DNA from: Achromobacter sp. MFA1 R4
Lineage (GTDB): Bacteria; Pseudomonadota; Gammaproteobacteria; Burkholderiales; Burkholderiaceae_B
Reading direction: 5' to 3'
NCBI RefSeq assembly: GCF_900156745.1
Contig: NZ_LT707065.1
Span: forward strand, 496,001-560,000
DNA: 64,000 bases
This document shows, piece after piece, positions 30,079 to 38,579 of the stretch (positions are counted from its first letter, which is position 1; every line of letters begins with the position of its first letter). Both the position numbers and the translations under genes were made by a program. Below the pieces are notes generated by a model that was not told the DNA's origin, did no database searches, and saw nothing but the letters and a program-made list of their open reading frames with translations.

Positions 30079-30654
30079 ATGATTTCTCCCGTTCACCAGG
30101 TGCTGCGCGAGGGCACCCGCGATCGCCACGAGACGCTGGACCAGGGCCTGGCGCTGGCCGAAAGCCATGTCGACCGCGACGACTACCTGACCTACCTGCG
30201 CGCCCTTCTGGGCTGGCTGGAACCGCTGGAACAGCGGCTCTGGCAACTGGACTGGCCCGAAGCCCTGCGCGCATCCGAGCGCGCCGGCAAGAGCGCCTGG
30301 CTGTACGAAGACCTGAAGATGGCCGGCGACGCCACGCCCGTCCTGCATTGCGCGCATCCGCCCGCGGTAGCGGCGCCGGACGCCTATGCGCTGGGCGTGG
30401 CCTACGTGGTGGAAGGATCGCAACTGGGCGGGCGGTTCCTGGCCAAGCGGCTGCAAGAAGTGGCGCCCGACCTGCCCCAGCGCTATCTGCACGGTTATGG
30501 CGAGCAGTTGGGACCGTTGTGGAAGGCGTTTTTGCTGCACCTGGACAGCGAGGCGGGCGCGCTGGGCCACGAGCCGCAGGCGCTGCAAGGCGCCCGCGAC
30601 GCCTTCGACAGCCTGACCGGCTGGCTGCGCAGCCAGCGCGCGCTGCGGGCCTGA
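30079..30654 (+). CDS. bphO: Biliverdin-producing heme oxygenase
   Basis: It opens heme to biliverdin, the chromophore of the phytochrome. The protein is 191 residues. The heme-ligating histidine is His17 (TRDRHETLDQG). The distal-helix motif is GVAYVVEGSQLGGRFL. It starts 12 bp after the preceding gene and is the last gene in the operon, so sensor and chromophore enzyme are made together. Iron release is a side effect but is probably not the main role here. Confidence 0.9.
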   Translation: MISPVHQVLREGTRDRHETLDQGLALAESHVDRDDYLTYLRALLGWLEPLEQRLWQLDWPEALRASERAGKSAWLYEDLKMAGDATPVLHCAHPPAVAAPDAYALGVAYVVEGSQLGGRFLAKRLQEVAPDLPQRYLHGYGEQLGPLWKAFLLHLDSEAGALGHEPQALQGARDAFDSLTGWLRSQRALRA

Positions 30655-30679
30655 GGCCGGCAGCGCGGCGCAAAGTCCG

Positions 30680-31474
30680 CTACAGCTTTTCGGTTTCGCC
30701 CGACTTGGGCTGCCACTTCATCAGGCGCTTTTCGCCCACCCCGACGATGGTGTCCAGGATCAGCGCGAAGGCCGTCAGCACGATGATGCCGGCAAACACG
30801 GTATTCACGTCGAACGTGCCTTCCGCCTGCAGGATCAGGTAGCCCACGCCGCTTGCCGACCCCAGGTATTCGCCCACGACCGCGCCCACGAAAGCCAGGC
30901 CCACGGACGTGTGCAGGCTGGAAAACACCCAGCTCGTGGCCGATGGCAGGTAGACGTGGCGCAGCAACTGGCGCTTGCGCGCGCCCAGCATGCGGGCGTT
31001 GTCCAGCAAGGTGGGGCTGACTTCCCGCACGCCCTGGTAGACGTTGAAGAAGACGATGAAGAACACCAGCGTGACCGCCAGCGCCACCTTGGACCAGATG
31101 CCCAGGCCGAACCACATGCCGAAGATGGGCGCCAAAATGACGCGCGGCATCGAATTGGCCGCCTTGATGTAGGGATCGAGGATCGCGCTGGCGCGCGGCG
31201 ACAGTCCCAGCCACAGCCCGAAGGCAAGTCCCGCGATGGTGCCGATGAAAAACGCCAGCACGGTCTCGGTCAGCGTCACGGCCAGGTGGCCGTAGATATC
31301 GGCATTGGTGACGAACCAGGCCCAGATGCGCCCCCAGACCTTCAGCGGTTCGCCGAAGAAGAAGGCAACCTTGGGATCACGCGACGCGAAATGCCAGACG
31401 CCCAGGATGATGACGAGGAGCAGCAATTGCCAGACGCGCAGGCTGCCGGAACCGGATTTGATCAGTTTGGGCAT
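30680..31474 (-). CDS. ABC transporter permease (SsuC/TauC type)
   Basis: An inner-membrane subunit of 264 residues with about six membrane segments. The cytoplasmic loop DNARMLGARKRQLLRHVYLP matches the BPD-transport EAA region. It belongs to the sulfonate/nitrate/pyrimidine-type importer group. It starts 3 bp after the ATPase gene and is the last gene of the operon. Confidence 0.88.
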   Translation of the reverse strand: MPKLIKSGSGSLRVWQLLLLVIILGVWHFASRDPKVAFFFGEPLKVWGRIWAWFVTNADIYGHLAVTLTETVLAFFIGTIAGLAFGLWLGLSPRASAILDPYIKAANSMPRVILAPIFGMWFGLGIWSKVALAVTLVFFIVFFNVYQGVREVSPTLLDNARMLGARKRQLLRHVYLPSATSWVFSSLHTSVGLAFVGAVVGEYLGSASGVGYLILQAEGTFDVNTVFAGIIVLTAFALILDTIVGVGEKRLMKWQPKSGETEKL

Positions 31475-31477
31475 GGC

Positions 31478-32287
31478 TCAGGCTCGCTTCTGTTGGGCAT
31501 AGCCCTTGAGCACTTCCTCGCGCAGCACGCCCCAGATGGCGGCGTGCAGCTCGACGAAACGCGGGTCGATGCGCACTTCGGCCACGTCGCGCGGACGCGG
31601 CAGATCGATTGCAAATTCTCCGATGGGATGGGTGCCCGGACCCGCCGACAGCACGATCACGCGGTCGCTCATCGCGATGGCTTCGTCCAGGTCGTGGGTG
31701 ATGAAGAGCACGGCCTTGCGCTTGGCCATCCACAGGTCCAGGACCTCGTTCTCCATGAGCTGGCGCGTCTGGATGTCCAGCGCGGAGAACGGCTCGTCCA
31801 TCAGGATGATGTCGGGATCGCGAATCAGCGTCTGCGCCAGCATGGCGCGCTTGCGCATGCCGCCCGACATCTGGTGCGGATAGCGGCCCTCGAAGCCGCC
31901 CAGCCCGACGCGGCGCATCCATTCGCGCCCGCGGTCCAGCGCCTCGGCGCGCGGCACGTTGGCGAACTCCAGGCCGGCGATGACGTTGTCCAGCGCGCTG
32001 CGCCAGGGCAGCAGCGCCTCGCCCTGGAACATGTAGCCCGCGCGTTCGTTGATGCCGGCCAGGGGCTGGCCGAAAACCTTCACCTGCCCCGAGGACGGCG
32101 CCAGGAGACCGGCGCTGACGTTGAGCAACGTGGACTTGCCGCAACCGGTCGGGCCCACCACCGACACGAACTCCCCTGGCGCGATGGCCAGGGTCGTGTC
32201 GCTGACGGCGGTGTAGCGCTGCGAACGGTCATCACGCGAGACAAAGGTGCAACTTATGTTTTCCAGCGACAGTGCAGCTTCAGCCAT
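31478..32287 (-). CDS. ABC transporter ATP-binding protein (SsuB/TauB type)
   Basis: The protein is 269 residues. Walker A is GPTGCGKST, the signature is MSGGMRKR (a variant of LSGGQ common in this subfamily), Walker B is IILMDEPFSALD and the H-loop is FITHDLDEA. I start it at the ATG at 32287 (MAEAALSLENISC), which overlaps the end of the binding-protein gene by 8 bp. Confidence 0.9.
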   Translation of the reverse strand: MAEAALSLENISCTFVSRDDRSQRYTAVSDTTLAIAPGEFVSVVGPTGCGKSTLLNVSAGLLAPSSGQVKVFGQPLAGINERAGYMFQGEALLPWRSALDNVIAGLEFANVPRAEALDRGREWMRRVGLGGFEGRYPHQMSGGMRKRAMLAQTLIRDPDIILMDEPFSALDIQTRQLMENEVLDLWMAKRKAVLFITHDLDEAIAMSDRVIVLSAGPGTHPIGEFAIDLPRPRDVAEVRIDPRFVELHAAIWGVLREEVLKGYAQQKRA

Positions 32288-33320
32288 TGGCGTACTTCTC
32301 GTTGGCGCGGCGCGCAAAATCGTTGGTCCACACCTTCGAGGCGTCGACCTTCGAGGCGTTGAATTCAGCCTGGTACGCAGCCAGCGCCTTGAGTGCGGTC
32401 GCGGCGCCGTCTTCGGGGATCATGCCGTCGGGCGACAGGCCTTCCATGCTCTTGGCAAGCGCCGCCTTGTAAACCGCCGGGTCGCCCAGCAGGTAGGCTT
32501 CCGGGACGACCTTGGCGATTTCTTCGGGGCCGGCCTTCTGGATCCACTTGTCCGCGCGCACGATGGCGTTGGTCAGCGCCTGCGTGGTGTTGGGGTTGGC
32601 GTCGATGAAGGCCTGCGGCGCATACAGGCTGCCCGCCGGCATGTTGCCGCCGAAGATGTCCTGCGTGTCCTTGAGCGTGCGGGTGTCGACGATGATCTGG
32701 ATCTCGCCGGGCATCTCCAGCATCGAGACCACCGGGTCGGTGTTGGAAATGGCGTCGATCTGGCCGCTGCGCAGCGCGGTGACCGCGCCGGCGCCGGCGC
32801 CCACGCCAATGAACGAAACGTCGGAAGCCTTCAGGCCATGCTTGGCCAGGAAGAAGCTGACCACCATGTTGGTGGACGAACCCGGCGCGGTCACGCCGAT
32901 CTTCTTGCCCTTCAGGTCGGCCGCGCTCTTGTAGCCGGGCAGGTTCTTCTTGGAGACGCCCACGCCGATCATCGGCGCGCGGCCCTGCAGCACGAAGGCG
33001 CGATAGGCCTGGCCCTTGGAATGCATGGACAGCGTGTGCTCGAACGCGCCGGACACCACGTCCGCGCTGCCGCCCACGACCGCCTGCAAGGCCTTGGAAC
33101 CGCCGGCGAAGTCGGCGATGCTGACGTCCAGCCCTTCGTCCTTGAAGTAGCCGCGCACTTCCGCGATAGTGAGCGGAAGGTAATAGATCAGCGGCTTGCC
33201 GCCGACGGCGATCTGGACTTTGGTCTTTTCGAGCTTCTGCGCGCGCACGATGGCGGGGGCCATGCCCATGACGCCGGCAGCGCCGGCCATCTTGAGCAGT
33301 TCACGGCGGGTGACTGTCAT
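32280..33320 (-). CDS. NMT1/SsuA-type ABC substrate-binding protein
   Basis: A periplasmic binding protein of 346 residues. The N-terminus MTVTRRELLKMAGAAGVMG has a twin-arginine motif (TRRELLK) and an alanine-rich h-region, so export by Tat is likely. The fold is that of SsuA/NMT1 proteins that bind sulfonates, pyrimidine precursors, aromatic acids or similar. The gene overlaps the CoA-transferase stop (ATGA), which suggests the ligand is a carboxylic acid that is then activated to a CoA ester. Confidence 0.85.
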   Translation of the reverse strand: MTVTRRELLKMAGAAGVMGMAPAIVRAQKLEKTKVQIAVGGKPLIYYLPLTIAEVRGYFKDEGLDVSIADFAGGSKALQAVVGGSADVVSGAFEHTLSMHSKGQAYRAFVLQGRAPMIGVGVSKKNLPGYKSAADLKGKKIGVTAPGSSTNMVVSFFLAKHGLKASDVSFIGVGAGAGAVTALRSGQIDAISNTDPVVSMLEMPGEIQIIVDTRTLKDTQDIFGGNMPAGSLYAPQAFIDANPNTTQALTNAIVRADKWIQKAGPEEIAKVVPEAYLLGDPAVYKAALAKSMEGLSPDGMIPEDGAATALKALAAYQAEFNASKVDASKVWTNDFARRANEKYANG

Positions 33321-34591
33321 TGGTTTGTCTCCTGGTTGTCGGGTTTGCCGATAGCGCCGGTCTTCGCCAGCTCGTCGATAGCCGCTGAATCATACCCCAG
33401 CGATTTCAGGACTTCCTCGGTATGTTCCCCTAATTTCGGGCCCACCCAGCGTGTCTGGCCGGGCGTTTCGGACAGCTTGGGCACCACGGCGGGCAGTTTG
33501 ACGGGGCTGCCGTCGGCAAGGCGGTGCTGCTCGATCATGCGGCGCGCAAGGAACTGCGGATCGCTGAACATGTCGGCCACGCTGTAGATCTTGCCCACCG
33601 GCACGTCGGCGCGCTTGAGCGCGTCCAGCGCCGCATCGATGCCGCGCCCGTCGCACCATTGCTGGATGGCGCCGTCGATCTCGTCGACGCGCCGCGCACG
33701 GCCGTCGTTGCGCACCAGCTCCGGGTCCTCGGCAAGATCGTCGCGGCCGATCGCCCGCATCAGGCGATGGAAGATCGCGTCGCCGTTGCCCGCGATGACG
33801 ATGTTCTGTCCGTCACGGGTGGTGTAGGTATTGGAGGGCACGATGCCGGGCAGCGCGCCGCCCGTGCGTTCGCGCACCACGCCGGCCACGTCGTATTCGG
33901 GGACCAGGCTTTCCATCATGTTGAACACGGCTTCGTACAGCGCCACGTCCACCATCTGCCCCTGCCCCGCCTGGCAGTCGTCGCCCGTCTTGCCGTTCCA
34001 GCGGCCGCCGGTGGCATCGCGATGGCGCAGCGCCATCATCGCGCCGATCACGCCATGCAGGGCCGCGATGGAATCGCCGATGGAAATGCCGACACGCAGC
34101 GGCGGTCGGTCCGGGTGGCCGGACACATAGCGCAGGCCGCCCATCGATTCGCCGATGGCGCCAAAGCCTGGCTGGTCTTTCATGGGGCCCGTCTGTCCAT
34201 AGCCGGACAGGCGCACCATGATGAGGGCGGGGTTGATGGCGCGCAGCTGTTCGTAGCCCAGGCCCCACTTCTCCAGCACGCCGGGCCGGTAGTTTTCGAC
34301 CACCACGTCGGCGTCCAGCGCCAGCTTGCGGGCGATCTCCTGGGCGCGCGGGTCTTTCAGGTTGAGCGCGATGGATTGCTTGTTGCGGGCCTGCACCGTC
34401 CACCACAGGGAATTGCCCTCGTGCAGATGGCGCCAGCTGCGGATGGGGTCGCCGCCGCCCGTGCCGTCGGGGCCGTGCGGGGTTTCCACCTTGATGACGT
34501 CGGCGCCGAATTCGCCGAAGATGCGCGCGGCGAATGGGCCGGCGATGAGCGTGCCGAGTTCCAGGACCTTCAGTCCGGTCAGCGCTGACAT
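33317..34591 (-). CDS. CaiB/BaiF-type (family III) CoA-transferase
   Basis: It moves CoA between carboxylic acids. The protein is 424 residues. The N-terminal GLKVLELGTLIAGPFAAR and EFGADVIKVE, and NYRPGVLEKWGLGYEQL further on, are hallmarks of the family. In the segment that usually carries the catalytic aspartate, I read PGFGAIGESMGG, with Gly at what appears to be that position; an alignment is needed to be sure. It is the first gene of an operon with an ABC importer, coupling uptake and activation of an unknown acid. Confidence 0.88.
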   Translation of the reverse strand: MSALTGLKVLELGTLIAGPFAARIFGEFGADVIKVETPHGPDGTGGGDPIRSWRHLHEGNSLWWTVQARNKQSIALNLKDPRAQEIARKLALDADVVVENYRPGVLEKWGLGYEQLRAINPALIMVRLSGYGQTGPMKDQPGFGAIGESMGGLRYVSGHPDRPPLRVGISIGDSIAALHGVIGAMMALRHRDATGGRWNGKTGDDCQAGQGQMVDVALYEAVFNMMESLVPEYDVAGVVRERTGGALPGIVPSNTYTTRDGQNIVIAGNGDAIFHRLMRAIGRDDLAEDPELVRNDGRARRVDEIDGAIQQWCDGRGIDAALDALKRADVPVGKIYSVADMFSDPQFLARRMIEQHRLADGSPVKLPAVVPKLSETPGQTRWVGPKLGEHTEEVLKSLGYDSAAIDELAKTGAIGKPDNQETNQ

Positions 34592-34658
34592 GGCTTGTCT
34601 TCCTCACATTTCTGGCCCTGGCGATACGTAGCCGCAGGGCGTTCTGATACCGCGAGCG

Positions 34659-35267
34659 TCAGGTGGTCTTGCGCTCCATCAGGGCCCAGGCGATGGTGCC
34701 CGCGTCGACGTATTCCAGTTCGCTGCCGGCGGGCACGCCACGCGCCAGGCGCGTGACCCGCAGGCCGCGCTCGCCCAGCGCTTCGCCCAGGAAATGGGCC
34801 GTGGTCTCACCTTCCGCGGTGAAGTTCGTGGCAAGGATGACCTCCTGCACCACACCGTCGGTCGCGCGCTTGATCACGCGATCGAAATCCAGTTCGCGCG
34901 GACCGATGCCTTCCAGCGGCGCCACCCGGCCCATCAGCACGTAGTACAGGCCGCGGTAGCCGTGGCTGGACTCGATCATGTTCTGGTCGGCTGGCGTTTC
35001 CACGATGCACAGCAGCGTGGGATCGCGCTTGGCGTTGGAACAGGTGGCGCAGACCTCGTCTTCCGAGAAGCTGTTGCAGCGCGCGCAGTGCTTGAGGTCC
35101 CGCACCGCGCCCGCGAGCGCCCGCCCCAGCATGTCCGCGCCTTGCGGGTCATGCTGCAACAGGTGATAGGCCATGCGTCTGGCCGAGCGCACGCCCACGC
35201 CAGGCAGCCGCCGCAGCGCTTCGATCAGCGTGACGAGCGGCTCGGGTTCAGGCAGCAAAGGATCCAT
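34659..35267 (-). CDS. recR: Recombination protein RecR
   Basis: It acts with RecF and RecO to load RecA at gaps. The protein is 202 residues. The helix-hairpin-helix [19 protein letters not shown] is at the N-terminus. The C4 zinc finger [16 protein letters not shown] is near residue 62. The Toprim domain spans the rest ([21 protein letters not shown]). It follows ybaB, in the conserved dnaX-ybaB-recR order. Confidence 0.97.
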   Translation of the reverse strand: MDPLLPEPEPLVTLIEALRRLPGVGVRSARRMAYHLLQHDPQGADMLGRALAGAVRDLKHCARCNSFSEDEVCATCSNAKRDPTLLCIVETPADQNMIESSHGYRGLYYVLMGRVAPLEGIGPRELDFDRVIKRATDGVVQEVILATNFTAEGETTAHFLGEALGERGLRVTRLARGVPAGSELEYVDAGTIAWALMERKTT

Positions 35268-35288
35268 CTCAGCCTACGGCAGCGGCAA

Positions 35289-35615
35289 TCAGAAGGGCAG
35301 CTTCATGCCCGGGGGCAGCGGCATGCCGGCGGTCACCGAGGCCATCTTTTCCTGGGACGTGGCTTCGGCCTTGCGCAGCGCGTCGTTGAACGCGGCGGCG
35401 ACCAGGTCTTCCAGCATGTCCTTGTCGTCGGCCAGCAGCGACGGGTCGATCTCGACGCGCTTGACGTCGTGACGGCAGCTCATGGTGACCTTCACCAGGC
35501 CGCCGCCCGAGGCGCCTTCCACCTGGATGTCGGCCAGCGCGTCCTGCGCCTTCTTCATGTTTTCCTGCATCTGCTGCGCTTGGCGCATCAGGCCGGCGAG
35601 TTGTCCTTTCATCAT
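35289..35615 (-). CDS. ybaB: Nucleoid-associated protein YbaB/EbfC
   Basis: A small DNA-binding dimer of 108 residues. [23 protein letters not shown] and the central [20 protein letters not shown] are typical. It ends [10 protein letters not shown], as in other YbaB proteins. I start it at the first of two adjacent ATGs (35615), which has AGGAAG 8 bp upstream. It lies between dnaX and recR. Confidence 0.95.
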   Translation of the reverse strand: MMKGQLAGLMRQAQQMQENMKKAQDALADIQVEGASGGGLVKVTMSCRHDVKRVEIDPSLLADDKDMLEDLVAAAFNDALRKAEATSQEKMASVTAGMPLPPGMKLPF

Positions 35616-35662
35616 GATGGGAGCTTCCTTGAACGAGGGGAATGAGGGGGGGCCGCCGCCCC

Positions 35663-38080
35663 CTAGGCGGCGGCCGGGGAATCTACGTGGCGGATCGAGC
35701 CGGGCACGACATGACCGCCGAAATCCGCCAACAGCGCCTGCACGAAGGGATCTTCGGCCACGGCGTTCTCGGCGGCCAACTGGCGCGCCGCGGTCTCGGC
35801 CTTGGCCACGGCATGGGCCGTGGCGTCGCCGGTGACGCCGACCTGCACGTCCAGCCGTATGCCTTGCCCGAAATGTTCGCACAGGACGGTTTGCAGGCGC
35901 ACGCGGCTTTCGCTTTCGGCCAGGGTCTTGACCGCCACGCGCAGCACGATCGCATCGCCCTGCACACCGGCCCATTCGCTCTGGCGCGCCAGTTCGGCGG
36001 CCAGGCCGGTCACGGGGAGGCGGGCGGCCAGCTCGGGCCATGACGCCGAATCCATGTCGGACAGGCGGGCGCGCGACGCGCGCTTGCGGCCAGGCGCCGG
36101 GCCTGCACGCTTGGGGGCAGGCGCCACCGGCGCCGTCGAGGGCGTGGTGGCCAGCGTTTCGAAATCGTCGTCCGGATCGGAGGTGAAGCCGCCGTCGGGC
36201 ACGAACCCGCCTTCGGCTTCAAAGGGTATTTCTTCGTCGACCCAGGCCGGCGGACCGTCGGCGTCGTCCATGGCCGGCGACGCCGCGATGGCTGCCGCGG
36301 CGGGCGTCACCGCCAGCGCGGCCGAGCCCTGTGCCTTGGCAGCCGCGGCGCCGGTGGGCGCATCGGAAGCGTCAGCGGGCAAGTCTTCCCATGGGGGAAC
36401 GCCGTGGCTGCCAGCCGGTTGCGGGCTGGGCGCGGGGGTGGCCGGGGGTTGCGCCTGCGGGACGCCGGCAGGATCGGCCGGTGCACGGGACGCGAGGCTG
36501 GCGGCCGCCGGGTCGGGCGCAACGCTGGCAGCGGCCGGGGCGTTGGCGACCTGGGGATCGGCTGCAAGAGTGGCGGACGCGGGGGCGACGGGCGCGGTTG
36601 TGGGTTCGGCTGCGGGTGCGGCGGCAGCTGTGGCTGCGGGTGTAGTTGTGGCTGCCGGTGTTTCTGCGGCTGCGGCTGCGGGCACCACGGGAGCGGACGT
36701 GGCCGCATCGGCTCGGGCGTCATGCGCTGCCCCGCCCTCGCTGGGCGCAGCCGCATCGCCTGCTGCAGCCTGGTTGGCCGCCGCATTGCCCGAGGCGGCA
36801 TGGCTTGGGGCGCCATTGCCCGTGGACGCGTGGGAGGACGGCGCGGCGATTGCCGGGGCGCGCGTTGCCGTATCCGCGTCAGCTCCCGCCGCAGCCCCCG
36901 CCGCAGCGTTGGCGTGCGAGGCGGCGGCCACCGCCGGTTCGGCCGCGGCCTGGCGGGCGGGCGCGGCAGGCGCTTCCAGCGCGGTTTGCGGCCCGGCATC
37001 GCCGTTGAGCGACAGCATGCGCAGGCACGCCATGATGAAGCCCGCGTACTCATCCGGCGCCAGGGTCAATTCGCCGCGGCTATGCACCGCGACGGAGTAG
37101 AACAGTTGCACGGCGTCTGGATGCAGCGCCTGCGCGAGACGCGCGATGTCGGCCGCCAGCGGGTCTTCGGCCGCCGTGACGCCGGTCACGCGCTGCTCGA
37201 TGGCCACGCGCGACAGCAGCACGGCCAGATCCGCCAGCGCGCCGGCATAGGACAACCCGCGGATCGCGAGCTCGTCGGCCACGGCCAGCACGCCCTTGGC
37301 GTCGCCCGTTGACAGGGCGTCCAGCAGGCGGACGAGATGGCGCTGGTCGATGGTGCCGAGCATGCCGCGCACGGCGTCCTCGGTCAGGTTGCCCGCGCTG
37401 TAGGCGATGGCCTGGTCGGTGAGCGACAAGGCGTCGCGCATCGAACCCGACGCGGCCTGGCCGATCAGGCGCAGGGCCGGCACTTCAAAACCGACCTCTT
37501 CCTGGCCCAGCACGGCCTGCAGGTGGCCGACGATGGAGTCGGCCGGCATCTGCTTCAGGTTGAATTGCAGGCAGCGCGACAGGACCGTCACCGGGATCTT
37601 CTGCGGGTCGGTGGTGGCCAGGATGAATTTGACGTGCGGCGGCGGCTCTTCCAGCGTCTTGAGCATGGCGTTGAACGCATGCCCGGTCAGCATGTGGACT
37701 TCGTCGATCATGTAGACCTTGAAGCGCCCCGCGCCCGGCGCGTAGACCGCCTGCTCCAGGAGCTGGGTCATCTCTTCGACCCCGCGGTTGGACGCGGCGT
37801 CCAGCTCGAGGTAGTCGACAAAGCGCCCGGCATCGATTTCGGTGCAGGCGCGGCAGACGCCGCAAGGCTTGGAGGTGATGCCGGTTTCGCAGTTGAGCGA
37901 TTTGGCCAGGATGCGCGAGAGCGTGGTCTTGCCTACGCCCCGGGTGCCGGTGAACAACCAGGCGTGATGCAGGCGTTGCGTGTCGAGCGCATGGGTGAGC
38001 GCGCGCACCACGTGATCCTGTCCCACCAGGGTATCGAACGATCGCGGCCGCCACTTGCGGGCCAATACCAGATAAGTCAT
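35663..38080 (-). CDS. dnaX: DNA polymerase III subunit tau (gamma/tau)
   Basis: The clamp-loader ATPase that also ties the polymerase to the helicase. The protein is 805 residues. The AAA+ core begins [20 protein letters not shown]. Walker A is GTRGVGKT, the zinc site has cysteines around [20 protein letters not shown] is Walker B, and sensor SRCLQF follows. Residues ~370-640 are a very long Ala/Pro/Thr-rich linker. The C-terminal ~130 residues are the polymerase-binding tau domain. I see no A-rich slippery site in the linker, so a short gamma form made by frameshifting is not supported. Confidence 0.96.
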   Translation of the reverse strand: MTYLVLARKWRPRSFDTLVGQDHVVRALTHALDTQRLHHAWLFTGTRGVGKTTLSRILAKSLNCETGITSKPCGVCRACTEIDAGRFVDYLELDAASNRGVEEMTQLLEQAVYAPGAGRFKVYMIDEVHMLTGHAFNAMLKTLEEPPPHVKFILATTDPQKIPVTVLSRCLQFNLKQMPADSIVGHLQAVLGQEEVGFEVPALRLIGQAASGSMRDALSLTDQAIAYSAGNLTEDAVRGMLGTIDQRHLVRLLDALSTGDAKGVLAVADELAIRGLSYAGALADLAVLLSRVAIEQRVTGVTAAEDPLAADIARLAQALHPDAVQLFYSVAVHSRGELTLAPDEYAGFIMACLRMLSLNGDAGPQTALEAPAAPARQAAAEPAVAAASHANAAAGAAAGADADTATRAPAIAAPSSHASTGNGAPSHAASGNAAANQAAAGDAAAPSEGGAAHDARADAATSAPVVPAAAAAETPAATTTPAATAAAAPAAEPTTAPVAPASATLAADPQVANAPAAASVAPDPAAASLASRAPADPAGVPQAQPPATPAPSPQPAGSHGVPPWEDLPADASDAPTGAAAAKAQGSAALAVTPAAAAIAASPAMDDADGPPAWVDEEIPFEAEGGFVPDGGFTSDPDDDFETLATTPSTAPVAPAPKRAGPAPGRKRASRARLSDMDSASWPELAARLPVTGLAAELARQSEWAGVQGDAIVLRVAVKTLAESESRVRLQTVLCEHFGQGIRLDVQVGVTGDATAHAVAKAETAARQLAAENAVAEDPFVQALLADFGGHVVPGSIRHVDSPAAA

Positions 38081-38134
38081 GGCTGGATTGTAGAGCCTGA
38101 TTGTTGAACCCGTTGATCGAGCGGGCTGGAATGC

Positions 38135-38192
38135 AAAGGGGACGGGCTTATTCCCGTGGATTGAATCCTTGGAAAATAACCCCGTCCCCTTT
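38135..38192. repeat. 18-bp palindromic repeat between dnaX and the SRP RNA gene
   Basis: Arms 38135-38152 and 38175-38192 are inverted copies with one mismatch (AAAGGGGACGGG core), loop 22 bp. The look is that of a REP-type dispersed palindrome. It lies in the dnaX leader. Confidence 0.7.
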
Positions 38193-38235
38193 GAAAGCGA
38201 TGTAGCAAACGCTACCTGCCTTGAAGAATCCGGTT

Positions 38236-38330
38236 GGCGAGCCTTACTCCGGCACTGACCCTAAACGACTATGGCTGCTTCGTTCCCGACCTGACCAGGT
38301 TCACCGTCGAACCATGCGAAGGGGCCCGCC
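38236..38330 (-). ncRNA. ffs: Small signal recognition particle RNA (4.5S RNA)
   Basis: The minus strand contains ACCTGGTCAGGTC and GAACGAAGCAGCC, the conserved apical loop of bacterial SRP RNA that binds Ffh. The ends GGCGGGCC and GGCTCGCC pair over 8 bp (one G-U), giving an unbranched hairpin of about 95 nt. The boundaries follow from this terminal helix. A TAGAAT -10 lies 7 bp before the 5' end. A small hairpin (GTAGC-GTTT-GCTAC, 38202-38215) just downstream may end the transcript. It is directly upstream of dnaX on the same strand, a common placement. Confidence 0.92.
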
Positions 38331-38391
38331 AGTCGAGATTCTAGCAGAGCTGCGCTTCGCGCGCTCGCTCGAATCTCGACTGGCGGGCCCC
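38321..38391. repeat. Perfect 20-bp inverted repeat spanning the 5' end of the SRP RNA gene
   Basis: Arms 38321-38340 and 38372-38391 are exact inverted copies with a 31-bp spacer. The left arm contains the first 8 nt of the SRP RNA and part of its -10 region, so the repeat carries an inverted copy of the gene's 5' end. Confidence 0.8.
38338..38343 (-). promoter_or_regulatory. -10 element of the SRP RNA promoter
   Basis: TAGAAT on the minus strand, 7 bp before the predicted 5' end. The -35 region (17 bp up) reads GAGCGC and is poor. Confidence 0.5.
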
Positions 38392-38579
38392 GAGGGGCAG
38401 TATGTGGGCCCCCTCCCCGGCCCTCCCCCCGAGGGGGAGGGGGTGGGGGCTTCGCTTCGCTGGCCCGTTTGGCTCGCTTCGCTTTGCCTGGCTTTCGGGA
38501 GGGCGGCTTAGTGCGGGGGGGTGGCTTATTTCGCTGGGCTTGTTTCGCTTGGCTTAATTCGCTTGGGTTGCTTCACTCA
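38392..38579. repeat. Low-complexity repeat tract without a gene
   Basis: The right part (about 38450-38575) is built from variants of TTCGCTTGG/TTCGCTGGC. The left part is a run of C and G blocks (38408-38449) that can fold on itself, with CCCTCCCCC facing GAGGGGGAGGG. No credible start or coding frame was found. It lies between the helicase stop and the SRP RNA promoter repeat. Confidence 0.6.
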
